Source of the DNA: Lichenibacterium dinghuense
Lineage (GTDB): Bacteria > Pseudomonadota > Alphaproteobacteria > Rhizobiales > Beijerinckiaceae
Assembly: GCF_021730615.1 (NCBI RefSeq)
Contig: NZ_JAJLMN010000001.1
Span: 496,001 to 560,000, forward strand
DNA: 64,000 bases
Direction of reading: 5' to 3'
Below are positions 29,693-38,123 of the stretch, piece after piece; the stretch's first letter is position 1, and every line of letters starts with the position of its first letter. Below the pieces are notes generated by a model, which ran no database searches, was not told where the DNA came from, and was given only the letters and a program-made list of their open reading frames with translations. The translations under genes and the position numbers were made by a program.

Positions 29693-31936
29693 ATGAGCAC
29701 ATCGCAGAAACTCGTCGGCACCGCCCAGCGGCGCGTCGACGGCCGCCTCAAGGTGACGGGCGGCGCCCGCTACGCGGCGGAGTTCGCCGCGGCCGACCTG
29801 CTGCACGGCGCCGTCGTCTCGGGCGCCATCGCCAAGGGGCGGATCACGAAGATCGACGCCTCCGCGGCCGAAGCCGTGCCGGGGGTCGTCAAGATCTACA
29901 CGCACCAAAACCGGCCGCGCACGGCCTGGCTCGACTCGTCCTATCGCGACGAGGTGGCGCCTCCCGGCCATCCCTTCCGGGCGCTCCATTCCGACAAGAT
30001 CATGTTCTCCGGCCAGCCGGTCGCGCTGGTGCTGGCCCGCGACTTCGAGACCGCGACCTACGCGGCCTCCTTGGTCGAGGTGTCCTACGACGCCGAGGCG
30101 CCCCGGACCGACCTCGACGCCGAGCGCGGCGAGAGCTACGATCCGCCGAAGAAGCGCGCCGGCATCGACCCGCCGCCGAAGCCCCGCGGCCACGCTGACG
30201 AGGCCTTCGCGTCGGCGCCCGTGCAGGTGCGTCAGGAATACCGGGTCGCGGTCGAGCACCACAACCCGATGGAGCCCCACGCCACCACGGTCGTTTGGGA
30301 GGGCGGCGGCAACATCACCGTCCACGACAAGATCCAGGGCGTCACCAACACCCAGAGCTATGTGACCGGGGTGTTCGGCCTGTCCAAGGAGCAGGTGCGC
30401 TGCATCAGCCCGTTCGTGGGCGGCGGCTTCGGCTCGGGCCTGCGCCCGCAGTACCAGCTCTTCCTGGCCGTGCTGGCGGCGCTCGACCTCGAGCGCTCCG
30501 TGCGCGTGGTGCTGACGCGCGACCAGATGTTCACCTTCGGCCACCGGCCGCTGGCGATCCAGACTGTGTCGCTCGGCGCCGAGGCCGACGGCAAGCTGAC
30601 CGCGATCATGCACGACGCCGTGCAGGAGACCTCGACCTTCGAGGACTACCAGGAGAACACGGTCAACTGGTCCGGCCTGCTCTACGACTGCGCCAACACC
30701 CGCTTCTCCTACGAGCTCGCCAAGCTCGACACCTACACGCCCTCCGACATGCGGGCGCCTGGCGCCGTCCTGGGCGTCTACGCGCTCGAAGCCGCGATGG
30801 ACGAGCTCGCCTACGCGACGGGGGTCGACCCCGTCGAGCTGCGCCTGCGCAACTACGTCGCCGACCGCGACCAGAACACCAACAAGAAGCTGACCTCGAA
30901 GGCCCTGCGCGACTGCTACCTGCAGGGCGCGGAGCGCTTCGGCTGGTCGAAGCGCGACGCGCGCCCGCGCTCCATGACGGACGGGCGCGAGCTCGTGGGC
31001 TGGGGCATGGCGACCGGCGTGTGGGAAGCCATGATGCAGAAGACCTCGGCCCGCGCGACCCTCACGGGCGACGGCAGGCTCGAGGTCGCGACCGCCTCGG
31101 CGGACATCGGCACCGGCACCTACACGATCCTGACGCAGCTCGCCGCGGAAGCGCTCGGCCTGCGGATGGAGGACGTGACGGCGAAGCTCGGCGACACGTC
31201 GCTGCCCTACTCGCCCCTGGAAGGCGGCTCCTGGACCGCGGCCTCGGCGGGCTCCGCCGTGCAGATGGCCTGCGAGACGGTGCGCGAGAAGGTGTTCAAG
31301 CTCGCCCGCCAGCTCGACGGCTCGCCGCTCGCCAACCAGGACCTCGACCACGTCACCTTCCGCGACGGACGCATCGTCGTCACCAACGACCCGTCGCGGT
31401 CCGTGTCGCTGGTCGACGCGATCGCGTCCTCCAACGAGGGCAAAGTCGAGGCCGAGGAGACGGCGGCGCCGTCGATGATCCAGCAGATGCGCTTCGCCGC
31501 CTACACGCACAGCGCCTGCTTCGTGGAGGTCAAGGTCGACGAGGAGCTCGGCGTCGTGCGCGTCACCCGCGTGGTGAGCGCGGTCGCGGCGGGCCGGATC
31601 CTGAACCTCCAGACCGCCCGCAGCCAGATCCTCGGCGGCGTGGTGATGGGGATCGGCTCGGCGCTGCACGAGGAGGCCATGCTCGACCACACCCTCGGGC
31701 GATTCATGAACCACAACCTCGGCGAGTATCACGTGCCGGTGAACGCCGACATCGGCGCCATCGACGTGATCTTCGTCGACGAGCCGGACGACAAGGCCAG
31801 CCCCATCGGCGTGAAGGGCCTCGGCGAGATCGGCATCGTGGGCACGGGCGCGGCGGTGGCCAACGCCATCTACCACGCGACCGGCAAGCGGGTGCGCGAC
31901 CTGCCGATCACCATCGACAAGCTGCTGGACGCCTGA
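29693..31936 (+). CDS. paoC: Aldehyde oxidoreductase, molybdenum-binding subunit (PaoC-like)
   Basis: A 747-aa catalytic subunit holding the molybdenum cofactor. Typical elements are VTGGARYAAEF at the start, the Moco loop FVGGGFGSGLRPQ near 240, the conserved DMRAPGA with its active-site Arg near 360, and GVKGLGEIGIVGTG near the C-terminus with the catalytic Glu. Family members oxidise aromatic and aliphatic aldehydes to acids. No dedicated XdhC/PaoD maturation gene follows; the next gene is on the other strand. The start is ATG at 29693, 11 bases after paoB. Confidence 0.93.
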   Translation: MSTSQKLVGTAQRRVDGRLKVTGGARYAAEFAAADLLHGAVVSGAIAKGRITKIDASAAEAVPGVVKIYTHQNRPRTAWLDSSYRDEVAPPGHPFRALHSDKIMFSGQPVALVLARDFETATYAASLVEVSYDAEAPRTDLDAERGESYDPPKKRAGIDPPPKPRGHADEAFASAPVQVRQEYRVAVEHHNPMEPHATTVVWEGGGNITVHDKIQGVTNTQSYVTGVFGLSKEQVRCISPFVGGGFGSGLRPQYQLFLAVLAALDLERSVRVVLTRDQMFTFGHRPLAIQTVSLGAEADGKLTAIMHDAVQETSTFEDYQENTVNWSGLLYDCANTRFSYELAKLDTYTPSDMRAPGAVLGVYALEAAMDELAYATGVDPVELRLRNYVADRDQNTNKKLTSKALRDCYLQGAERFGWSKRDARPRSMTDGRELVGWGMATGVWEAMMQKTSARATLTGDGRLEVATASADIGTGTYTILTQLAAEALGLRMEDVTAKLGDTSLPYSPLEGGSWTAASAGSAVQMACETVREKVFKLARQLDGSPLANQDLDHVTFRDGRIVVTNDPSRSVSLVDAIASSNEGKVEAEETAAPSMIQQMRFAAYTHSACFVEVKVDEELGVVRVTRVVSAVAAGRILNLQTARSQILGGVVMGIGSALHEEAMLDHTLGRFMNHNLGEYHVPVNADIGAIDVIFVDEPDDKASPIGVKGLGEIGIVGTGAAVANAIYHATGKRVRDLPITIDKLLDA

Positions 31937-31941
31937 GAGCG

Positions 31942-31969
31942 GACGGGGCGGGCGCGGGCCCGCCCCGTC
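31942..31969. terminator. Perfect 12-bp hairpin between convergent paoC and carbonic anhydrase genes
   Basis: GACGGGGCGGGC (31942-31953) is the exact inverted repeat of GCCCGCCCCGTC (31958-31969) with a 4-base loop. It overlaps the stop codon of the minus-strand gene and follows the paoC stop by 5 bases. No T run; likely a bidirectional terminator. Confidence 0.6.
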
Positions 31970-32498
31970 AGTCGAGCGGCCTCAACTCGGCGCGGAAGCG
32001 GCGGAGGTTGTCGACGTAGGTCCGGGCGGAGCGGCGCAGGCCCTCGATCGCGGCCTCGTCGAGCTGGCGCACGGCGCGGGCCGGGCTTCCGACGATCAGG
32101 CTGCCGTCCGGGAAAGACTTGTTCTCGGTGACCAGCGCCCCGGCGCCGACGAGGCAGTTCGCGCCGATGCGGGCGCCGTTCAGCACGATGGCGCCCATGC
32201 CGATCAGGCTGTTGTCGCCGACCGTGCAGCCGTGGACGATCGCCCTGTGGCCGACCGTGACGCCCTCGCCGATCGTGAGCGGGAAGCCGGGATCGGCGTG
32301 CAGCACCGCCCCTTCCTGCACGTTGGAGCGGGCGCCGATGCGGATCGGGGCACGGTCGCCGCGGATCGAGGCGTTGAACCAGACGCCGACGTCCTCGCCG
32401 AGCGTCACGTCCCCGACCACGTGGGCTCCGGGCGCGACCCAGAACCGGCCGTCCTCCGGCAGGGAGGGCTCGTGCGAGCCGAGCGCGTAGACCGCCAT
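31968..32498 (-). CDS. Gamma-carbonic anhydrase family protein
   Basis: A 176-aa left-handed beta-helix (hexapeptide-repeat) protein of the gamma-carbonic anhydrase / YrdA / CaiE group. Hexapeptide turns run from about residue 20 to 130. The zinc-ligand histidines are present in VLHADPGFPL and TVGHRAIVHGCTVG, as is the RGD motif of the family (IRGDRAPIRIG). Whether it hydrates CO2 is unknown for most members. The start MAVYALGS is set by GGGGAGGG just upstream. Confidence 0.9.
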   Translation of the reverse strand: MAVYALGSHEPSLPEDGRFWVAPGAHVVGDVTLGEDVGVWFNASIRGDRAPIRIGARSNVQEGAVLHADPGFPLTIGEGVTVGHRAIVHGCTVGDNSLIGMGAIVLNGARIGANCLVGAGALVTENKSFPDGSLIVGSPARAVRQLDEAAIEGLRRSARTYVDNLRRFRAELRPLD

Positions 32499-32524
32499 GC
32501 CGCCCTCCCCGCGCCTGCGCCGCG

Positions 32525-33010
32525 TCAGGCCATGTTGGCCGGCGGCGGCGAGGCTTCGCTCATGCGCTGCCGGTACAGGCCGGCGAAGTCGATCGGGTCG
32601 ATGTAGAGGGGCGGGAAGCCGCCGTTGCGGACCGAGTCGGCGACGATCTGGCGCGCGAAGGGGAACAGCAGCCGCGGGCACTCGATCATCACGACCGGGT
32701 GCACCTGGTCGTTCGGGATGCCGGCGACGCGGAACACGCCCGCGTAGTCCAGCTCGAACTTGAACAGCGTGCCGGCGCCCTCGCCGGCCGAGCCTTCGAG
32801 CGACAGGCTGACCTCGAAGTCCGTCTCGGACAGCTGCTTGGCGTTGACGTTGACCTGGATGGCGATGTTGGGGCCGTTCTCCTGCGGGCCGAGCGAGTTC
32901 GGCGCGTTCGGGTTCTCGAACGACAGGTCCTTGATGTATTGCGCGAGGGCGTTGAGCTGCGGGCCGCCCTGCCCCGGGTTGCCCTGCCCGTTCCCGTTCT
33001 GCTCGGCCAT
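32525..33010 (-). CDS. secB: Protein-export chaperone SecB
   Basis: A 161-aa SecB, the tetrameric cytosolic chaperone that keeps preproteins unfolded and hands them to SecA. The conserved [16 protein letters not shown] block is near residue 20, with [18 protein letters not shown] near 105 and [16 protein letters not shown] near 135. An Asn/Gly/Gln-rich linker lies at the N-terminus. The ATG at 33010 is favoured over one nine bases upstream, which lies directly on the AGAGG ribosome-binding site. The gene is upstream of, and same-strand with, the carbonic anhydrase. Confidence 0.96.
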   Translation of the reverse strand: MAEQNGNGQGNPGQGGPQLNALAQYIKDLSFENPNAPNSLGPQENGPNIAIQVNVNAKQLSETDFEVSLSLEGSAGEGAGTLFKFELDYAGVFRVAGIPNDQVHPVVMIECPRLLFPFARQIVADSVRNGGFPPLYIDPIDFAGLYRQRMSEASPPPANMA

Positions 33011-33096
33011 CGTTTCCATCCTCTTCGCGGCCGCGCGGGCCGGTGCAGCGCCGCGGGTATCACGCTTCGGCGTGGGCCGACAAGCGAAGCAGACCC

Positions 33097-33660
33097 TCAA
33101 CTCCGGGGGTTCGACAGCCAGTCCAGGACGTCCGAGGCGCTGCGGTCCGGCGGGAACACGGGGTAGAAGACGCGGAGGATCGCGCCGCCCTCGATCACCA
33201 GCGTGAGGCGCTTCAGAAGGGTCATGCCGTCGACGGTCATCGTCGGAAGCCGCAGCGCCGCGGCGAGCGCGCCGTCCGCGTCGGACAGGAGCGGGAACGG
33301 CAGGTGCAGCCGCTCGGCGGCCTCGCGCTGGTCGGCGGTGTCCTGCGCCGACAGGCCGAACAGGTGATCGACCCCGAGGGCACGGAGGTCGGCGAAGTGA
33401 TCGCGGAAGGCGCAGGACTGCGGCGTGCAGCCCCGCGCGCCGGGGATCATGTCCCAGCCGTCCGGGTTGTCGACGCCCGGCCGGCCGGTGCGCGGATAGG
33501 CGTAGACCACCGCGCGGCCCGGCAGGCGCGACAGGTCCACCACCGTCCCGTCTGTGGCCGGCAGCGGCACTGGGGGAACCGCCAGCCCATCGAGGTGCGC
33601 GGCGGCGCCGTCGTCCGCGGGCGCCGGGATGCGGGACCAGTCCGGCGTGTCGACGCTCAC
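33097..33660 (-). CDS. Peroxiredoxin (BCP/AhpC-TSA family)
   Basis: A 187-aa thioredoxin-fold peroxidase. The fold core VVYAYPRTG, the resolving and peroxidatic region around [16 protein letters not shown] (two Cys five residues apart, as in BCP/PrxQ), and [11 protein letters not shown] are clear. The usual P-x3-T-x2-C is replaced by [11 protein letters not shown]. It reduces peroxides with thiol donors. The GTG start overlaps the fxsA stop (GTGA); the longer open frame upstream is only a shadow of fxsA. Confidence 0.82.
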   Translation of the reverse strand: MSVDTPDWSRIPAPADDGAAAHLDGLAVPPVPLPATDGTVVDLSRLPGRAVVYAYPRTGRPGVDNPDGWDMIPGARGCTPQSCAFRDHFADLRALGVDHLFGLSAQDTADQREAAERLHLPFPLLSDADGALAAALRLPTMTVDGMTLLKRLTLVIEGGAILRVFYPVFPPDRSASDVLDWLSNPRS

Positions 33661-34106
33661 GACGGGCGCGACCGGTCGAGCCGCGTCCAGTCCTGCGCTT
33701 CGAGGTCGATGGTGCGCGGGCCGCCGGCCGGGCGGCGCGCGGTGGGCGACAGCGCGCGCACGCCGATGCGCCCCATCACCCATTCGCGCGCCGTCGGCGC
33801 CATCAGGGCCAGGCCGATCGCGTCGGTGATGAAGCCCGGCAGGATCAGCAGCACGGCGCCGGCGGTGCTGAGCGCCCCGTCGGCGAAGCCGTCCTCGCGC
33901 GGCGGCTGGCCGGCCGCGGCGGCGCGCAGGCCCATCAGCGACGCGGTGCCGACCTGGCGCAGCCGCGCCAGCCCGAGCAGCGTCGAGCCGATGCCGAGCA
34001 GCACGGCCGGGCCCGCGCCGAGCCAGTCCACCACGGCGACGAAGGCCGCCACCTCGGCCACGAGGCCGAGCAGCAGCAGGGTTCCGATGTTCTGGCGGCG
34101 CAGCAT
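33657..34106 (-). CDS. fxsA: FxsA family membrane protein
   Basis: A 149-aa inner-membrane protein. Three to four hydrophobic segments are visible: [17 protein letters not shown] (about 9-27), [12 protein letters not shown] (35-48) and [20 protein letters not shown] (about 80-100), the last holding the family signature. E. coli FxsA relieves exclusion of phage T7 by the F plasmid when overproduced; its normal role is unknown. The ATG follows GGAGGC. Its stop overlaps the peroxiredoxin start, and it diverges from the Tim44-like gene, as in other Hyphomicrobiales. Confidence 0.88.
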   Translation of the reverse strand: MLRRQNIGTLLLLGLVAEVAAFVAVVDWLGAGPAVLLGIGSTLLGLARLRQVGTASLMGLRAAAAGQPPREDGFADGALSTAGAVLLILPGFITDAIGLALMAPTAREWVMGRIGVRALSPTARRPAGGPRTIDLEAQDWTRLDRSRPS

Positions 34107-34298
34107 GAAACGAGCCTCCGGCGTGGACGTCGCAGGCGTGAGAGCCCCGAAAAGCGGCGCCATCGCCGCGCCGTCCACACGCTTGCGCGCGGGCAGGCGT
34201 GGACATCGCGGGCGGCGCACCCACATTCGATCGTGAATATGGGCGCCCCCGCGCGCCTGCGCAACGCGCGTCCCGACGCGCCGGCGAGGCCCCGATCC

Positions 34299-35045
34299 AT
34301 GCACCAGTCCTTCGATCCGTCGATCGTCATCTTCGCCGTGCTGGCGATCTTCGTGGTGTGGAAGCTCCGCTCGGTCCTGGGGACCCGCACCGGCAACGAG
34401 CGGCCGCCGTTCGACCCCTTCGAGGCACGCCGCAAGCTGCGCGAGGGCAAGTCCGGCCGCGACGCCGCCAAGCCCGAGCCCGGCCGCGGGCCGGGCCAGG
34501 TGATCCCGCTGCAGCGCGGGGAGTCGCGCGCGGTCGAGCCGGCCGCCGTCGATCCCGCCGCGGCCTGGCGCGACCACGTCGAGCCGGGCTCGCGCGCGCT
34601 CGACGGCCTGTCCCGCATCGCCGAGGCCGACCGCTCCTTCGAGCCGAACAGCTTCATGCAGGGCGCGCGGGGCGCCTACGAGATCATCGTCACGGGCTTC
34701 GCCGCCGGCGACCGCGCGGCCCTGAAGCCGCTGCTCGCCAAGGACGTCTACGAGGGCTTCAACGCCGCCATCTCGGCCCGCGAGGAGCGCGGCGAGAAGA
34801 ACGAGACCACCTTCGTGTCGACCGAGCGGTCGCTGGTCCACGACGCGCAGCTGCGCGGCCGCACCGCGCAGGTGACGATCCGCTTCCAGTCCAAGATGAT
34901 CACCGTCACGCGCGGGCGCGACGGCGCCGTGGTCGAGGGCGCGCCCGACCAGGTGGCGGACGTGTTCGACCTGTGGACCTTCGCCCGCGAGACCGACGCC
35001 CGCGACCCCAACTGGCGGCTCGTCGCCACCGAAGCCGGCGCCTGA
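34299..35045 (+). CDS. timA: Tim44/TimA-like domain protein
   Basis: A 248-aa protein with an N-terminal membrane anchor (IVIFAVLAIFVVWKLRSVLG, about residues 9-28), a charged low-complexity linker, and a C-terminal Tim44-like domain from about 115 (FMQGARGAYEIIVTGFAAGD, RSLVHDAQLRGRTAQVTIRF, VFDLWTFAR). Bacterial TimA is the homolog of the mitochondrial import motor subunit Tim44 and is thought to act at the inner membrane. ATG 34299 directly precedes the anchor. Smr follows after 19 bases; the mltA gene commonly between them is absent. Confidence 0.9.
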   Translation: MHQSFDPSIVIFAVLAIFVVWKLRSVLGTRTGNERPPFDPFEARRKLREGKSGRDAAKPEPGRGPGQVIPLQRGESRAVEPAAVDPAAAWRDHVEPGSRALDGLSRIAEADRSFEPNSFMQGARGAYEIIVTGFAAGDRAALKPLLAKDVYEGFNAAISAREERGEKNETTFVSTERSLVHDAQLRGRTAQVTIRFQSKMITVTRGRDGAVVEGAPDQVADVFDLWTFARETDARDPNWRLVATEAGA

Positions 35046-35064
35046 GCGCGCGTCGGCCCACGCC

Positions 35065-35640
35065 ATGCGCATCCGCCGCCTGTCCGGGGCCGAGATCGAG
35101 ATCTGGCGGCGCGTCGCCGCTTCCGTGACGCCCCGCGACGGGGCGGCGCTGCCCGCGCAGCCGGAGCCCTCGCTCCCGCCGGCGCAGACCGCGCCCGCCC
35201 CGGAGAAGCCCGTCGCCGCGCCGCGGGTGTTCCACGCGCCGAGCTACCGCCCGCCCGTGTCGGTGCCGAAGCCTCCGCCGGTCGGGCTGGAGCGCCGCTA
35301 CAAGCGCAAGGTCGCGATCGGCCGCGTGCCGGTCGAGGGCGTGCTCGACCTCCACGGCATGACGCAGGCCCAGGCCCATTCGGCCCTGCACCACTTCATC
35401 CTGCGCTCGCAGCGGGACGGGGCGCGCCTCGTGATCGTGGTGACCGGCAAGGGCATGCGCGAGCGCTACCACCCCCGCGCCGACGCGGTCGAGCCCGGCG
35501 TGCTGCGCCGCGCCGTGCCGTCCTGGCTGCGCGACGGCGCCCTGCGGCAGGTCGTGATCGGCTTCGAGGAGGCCTCGATCGGGCACGGCGGCGCGGGCGC
35601 GCTCTACGTTCGGCTGCGGCGGCCCTCGGCGGCGCCGTAG
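35065..35640 (+). CDS. Smr/MutS2-domain protein
   Basis: A 191-aa protein with a basic N-terminus, a Pro-rich linker (residues ~30-75) and a C-terminal Smr domain. Smr hallmarks are LDLHGMTQAQA near 97, VVTGKGM near 126 and the end motif HGGAGALYVRLRR. Smr domains are nucleases acting on RNA or branched DNA; this stand-alone alphaproteobacterial type is not well characterised. The 3' end overlaps the convergent MFS gene by 37 bases. Confidence 0.9.
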   Translation: MRIRRLSGAEIEIWRRVAASVTPRDGAALPAQPEPSLPPAQTAPAPEKPVAAPRVFHAPSYRPPVSVPKPPPVGLERRYKRKVAIGRVPVEGVLDLHGMTQAQAHSALHHFILRSQRDGARLVIVVTGKGMRERYHPRADAVEPGVLRRAVPSWLRDGALRQVVIGFEEASIGHGGAGALYVRLRRPSAAP

Positions 35641-36773
35641 CCCACCGCCGCCACGACCGCCGTCGCGACGACTAGGCAGGCGAGCGCGGCCCGCAGGCCC
35701 GCGGCGCCGGACAGGAAGCCGATGACCGGCGGCCCGAGCAGGAAGCCGGCGTAGCCCACCGTCGCCACGGGGGCGACGCCCGCCGCCGGCACCGAGCCCG
35801 TGCGCGCCGCGGCGCTGAAGGCCACCGGCGCGACGTTGCCGAGCCCCAGGCCGACGAGGCCGAAGCCGACCGCCGCGACGAGCGGGACGGGCACGAGCAC
35901 GGCCAGCAGCAGGCCGGCCCCCGCGAGCAGCCCGCCGCCGACCAGCACGGCGCGGGCGCCGAGGCGCGCGACGGCACCGTCGCCGGCGAAGCGCACCCCC
36001 GCCATGGCGATCGAGAAGCCGGCATATCCGGCGGACGCGAGGGCGAGGCCGCTGCCCGCCACCGTGTCGAGGTAGATGGCGCTCCAGTCGCCCATGGCGC
36101 CCTCGACCATGAAGCAGAAGGCCGCGACGACGCCGAGGCCGAGCAGCCTGCGGCCCGGCAGCGCGAGGGCCGGGCCGCCCGCGCCGGAGGCGGGCGCGTC
36201 GGCGCCGAGGAAGGGCGCCGCGGCGGCGCCGACCGTCAGCGCCACCGCGCCCGCGACGCCGAGCTGGCCGAGCGCGCCGAGGTCCGCGCCCGCGAGCGCG
36301 CCGCCGAGCGCGGCCCCGCCCAGGCCGCCGAGGCTGAAGGCGCCGTGGAACGAGGACATCAGCGGCGCCCCCCAGCGCTCCTCCAGCGCGCCGGCGGCGC
36401 CGTTCATCGACACGTCGAGCAGGCCCATGGCGACGCCCATGGAGGCCGTCGCGAGCGCGAGTTCCAGGAGCGAGCGCGCGAAGGCGGGGAGCACCATCGT
36501 GATCGCGGTCGCGACGACGCCGATGCGGATCGCGCGGCGCGTGCCGACCCGCGCCGACAGCGCGCCCGTCGCCAGCGTGGACACGAGCGAGCCGCCCGCG
36601 AAGGTCAGCAGCGCGAGGCCGATGGCCCGGTCCGACAGGGCGAGCCCGGACTTCACCGCCGGCAGCGCCGCCGCCCAGGCGCCGGCGAAGAGGCCGAGCT
36701 GCAGGAAGACGGCGAGGATGGCGGCGCGCTCGCTCCAGCGGGCGTCGCCGAGCGATCGGGACAGGACGGTCAT
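35604..36773 (-). CDS. MFS transporter (YbjJ-like)
   Basis: A 389-aa major facilitator protein with about 12 hydrophobic segments. The loop 2-3 motif G-(S)-x-(A)-x-R-(I)G-x-R is seen as ALSARVGTRRAIRIG near residue 72. It resembles the YbjJ-type, sugar or drug exporter-like branch. A DeoR-type regulator lies 10 bases upstream on the same strand, suggesting a carbohydrate-linked substrate. The C-terminus overlaps the 3' end of the Smr gene on the other strand. Confidence 0.87.
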   Translation of the reverse strand: MTVLSRSLGDARWSERAAILAVFLQLGLFAGAWAAALPAVKSGLALSDRAIGLALLTFAGGSLVSTLATGALSARVGTRRAIRIGVVATAITMVLPAFARSLLELALATASMGVAMGLLDVSMNGAAGALEERWGAPLMSSFHGAFSLGGLGGAALGGALAGADLGALGQLGVAGAVALTVGAAAAPFLGADAPASGAGGPALALPGRRLLGLGVVAAFCFMVEGAMGDWSAIYLDTVAGSGLALASAGYAGFSIAMAGVRFAGDGAVARLGARAVLVGGGLLAGAGLLLAVLVPVPLVAAVGFGLVGLGLGNVAPVAFSAAARTGSVPAAGVAPVATVGYAGFLLGPPVIGFLSGAAGLRAALACLVVATAVVAAVGYGAAEGRRSRT

Positions 36774-36783
36774 GCGGGTGATC

Positions 36784-37554
36784 TCAGGCAGGGTCGGCGC
36801 GGAGGACGCGGAGCCGCGGTCCGGCGAGGCCGTCGAGCGCCGCCTCGGGCAGGCCGGCCTCGACGACGAGGTGGTGGAGGTCCGCGGCGGGGCCGATCCC
36901 GAAGGGAGCGGCGGTGCCGAGCTTGTCGGCCGTCATCGCCACGGCTGCGCGGGCGCTGACCCGGAGGAGACACCGCTTGAACTCGGCCTCCTCGGCGTCG
37001 AAGACGGTGAGGCCCGGCCCGGCCGCGAGGCCGCAGGCGCCCACGAAGGCGATGTCGGCCCAGATGCCCTCGAGATCGCGCAGGGCGCGCGGCCCGAAGG
37101 CGGCGCCGATGGCGGGGTGCACCCGCCCGCCCAGCACCACCAGCGCGCAGCGCGGCCGCCCCGCCAGCACGGCTGCGACGGCGGGCGCGTTGGTCACGAC
37201 GGTGAGGTCGCGGTCGGCCGGCAGGGCTTCGGCGATGCGCAGGTTGGTGGAGCCGGAATCGATCAGCACGGTCCAGCCGGGCTCGACCAGCGTGGCGGCG
37301 GCGCGGCCGAGCGCGCGCTTGGCGTCCGGCGCGACGGCGTTGCGGCGCGACACCGGGCCGCCGGCGGGCGACGGCGGCAGCGCCCCGCCGTAGACGCGCC
37401 GGCAGCGGCCCGCGGCGGCGAGGTCGCGCAGGTCGCGGCGGATCGTGTCCTCGGAGGTGTCGAACTCGGCCGCGAGGTCGGCCGCGAGGACGCGGCCCTC
37501 GCGCGTCAGGCGGTCGAGGATGGCGGCCTGGCGCTCGTCAGGCAGGGTCGGCAT
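36784..37554 (-). CDS. DeoR/GlpR-type transcriptional regulator
   Basis: A 256-aa repressor. The N-terminal winged HTH is PDERQAAILDRLTREGRV with FDTSEDTIRRDLRDLAAAG, and the linker RRVYGGAL is the DeoR-family signature. The C-terminal sugar-phosphate-binding domain follows, with the conserved LIDSGSTNLRIAEAL and VTNAPAV. Such proteins usually sense a phosphorylated sugar. It probably controls itself and the MFS gene behind it. ATG 37554 is chosen for family length. A short inverted repeat lies just upstream. Confidence 0.92.
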   Translation of the reverse strand: MPTLPDERQAAILDRLTREGRVLAADLAAEFDTSEDTIRRDLRDLAAAGRCRRVYGGALPPSPAGGPVSRRNAVAPDAKRALGRAAATLVEPGWTVLIDSGSTNLRIAEALPADRDLTVVTNAPAVAAVLAGRPRCALVVLGGRVHPAIGAAFGPRALRDLEGIWADIAFVGACGLAAGPGLTVFDAEEAEFKRCLLRVSARAAVAMTADKLGTAAPFGIGPAADLHHLVVEAGLPEAALDGLAGPRLRVLRADPA

Positions 37555-37580
37555 GGCGCGCTCCAATCTCGCGCCAGCCC

Positions 37581-37605
37581 ATGCACGAAGATGCACGATT
37601 GTGCA
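37581..37605. promoter_or_regulatory. Putative operator of the DeoR-type regulator
   Basis: TGCACGA occurs twice (37582 and 37592), and the second copy forms an inverted repeat TGCAC-gatt-GTGCA (37592-37605). It lies 27-51 bases before the regulator start, in the right place for autoregulation. Confidence 0.45.
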
Positions 37606-37769
37606 AGATTGTCATTTCGTGTGGGGCCTGTGCCCGGATCTGCGGCGAGGGACAGCCCCCGCGCGGGGTGCGGCGGCAGCCGAGAGTACGAGCGCCGGCC
37701 CTCTCCGCCGACCGAGATCGTGTTTCTCGCGCTTCGAGCCGTCCGCTCAGCCTACACGGGATTGACGCT

Positions 37770-38055
37770 TCAGAGCTTCATCAACTGCGCGAGGGCATCC
37801 TGCGTGTATTCGATATCGCCGTCCCAGTAGCGCTGCAGCACATCTCGGTTCAGGTCGATCCAGCGTTCCAGCATGGCCTCGTCTCGGCCGCTGAGGCGAC
37901 CACTCGACCCGTGCGGCATGCCGCGCGTCGTCTGTCTGCGGGATGAAGACGATCAAGGGCAGGCCGGTCGAGTCGGGGCGAAGGTTCGACATGCCGAAGG
38001 TCGCCTGCCCCACGGTTTGAGAACGATCCTCGCCGCTTCGAAGCTCCGCATGCAT
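37770..38055 (-). pseudogene. Frameshifted small gene, product unknown
   Basis: Two overlapping minus-strand frames together look like one small protein. From ATG 38055 (or 37992, MSNLRPDSTGLPLIVFIPQ) the first frame reads sensible sequence through TDDARHAARVEWSP. It then turns Arg/Pro-rich, as shadow frames do, near 37890. In the next frame, from the same spot, a well-formed tail continues: GRDEAMLERWIDLNRDVL, then YWDGDIEYTQDALAQL, ending at TGA 37770. One extra base after 37890 (or two missing) explains the switch. The intact product would be about 95 residues. I do not know its function. The 215 bases between it and the DeoR-type gene hold only the operator-like repeat. Confidence 0.5.
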
Positions 38056-38123
38056 GACCGAGGTCTCGACCGCGCTGACCGCACGTCAACAACCGACCAC
38101 ATTCGGGACTGCGGCGCCATCCG

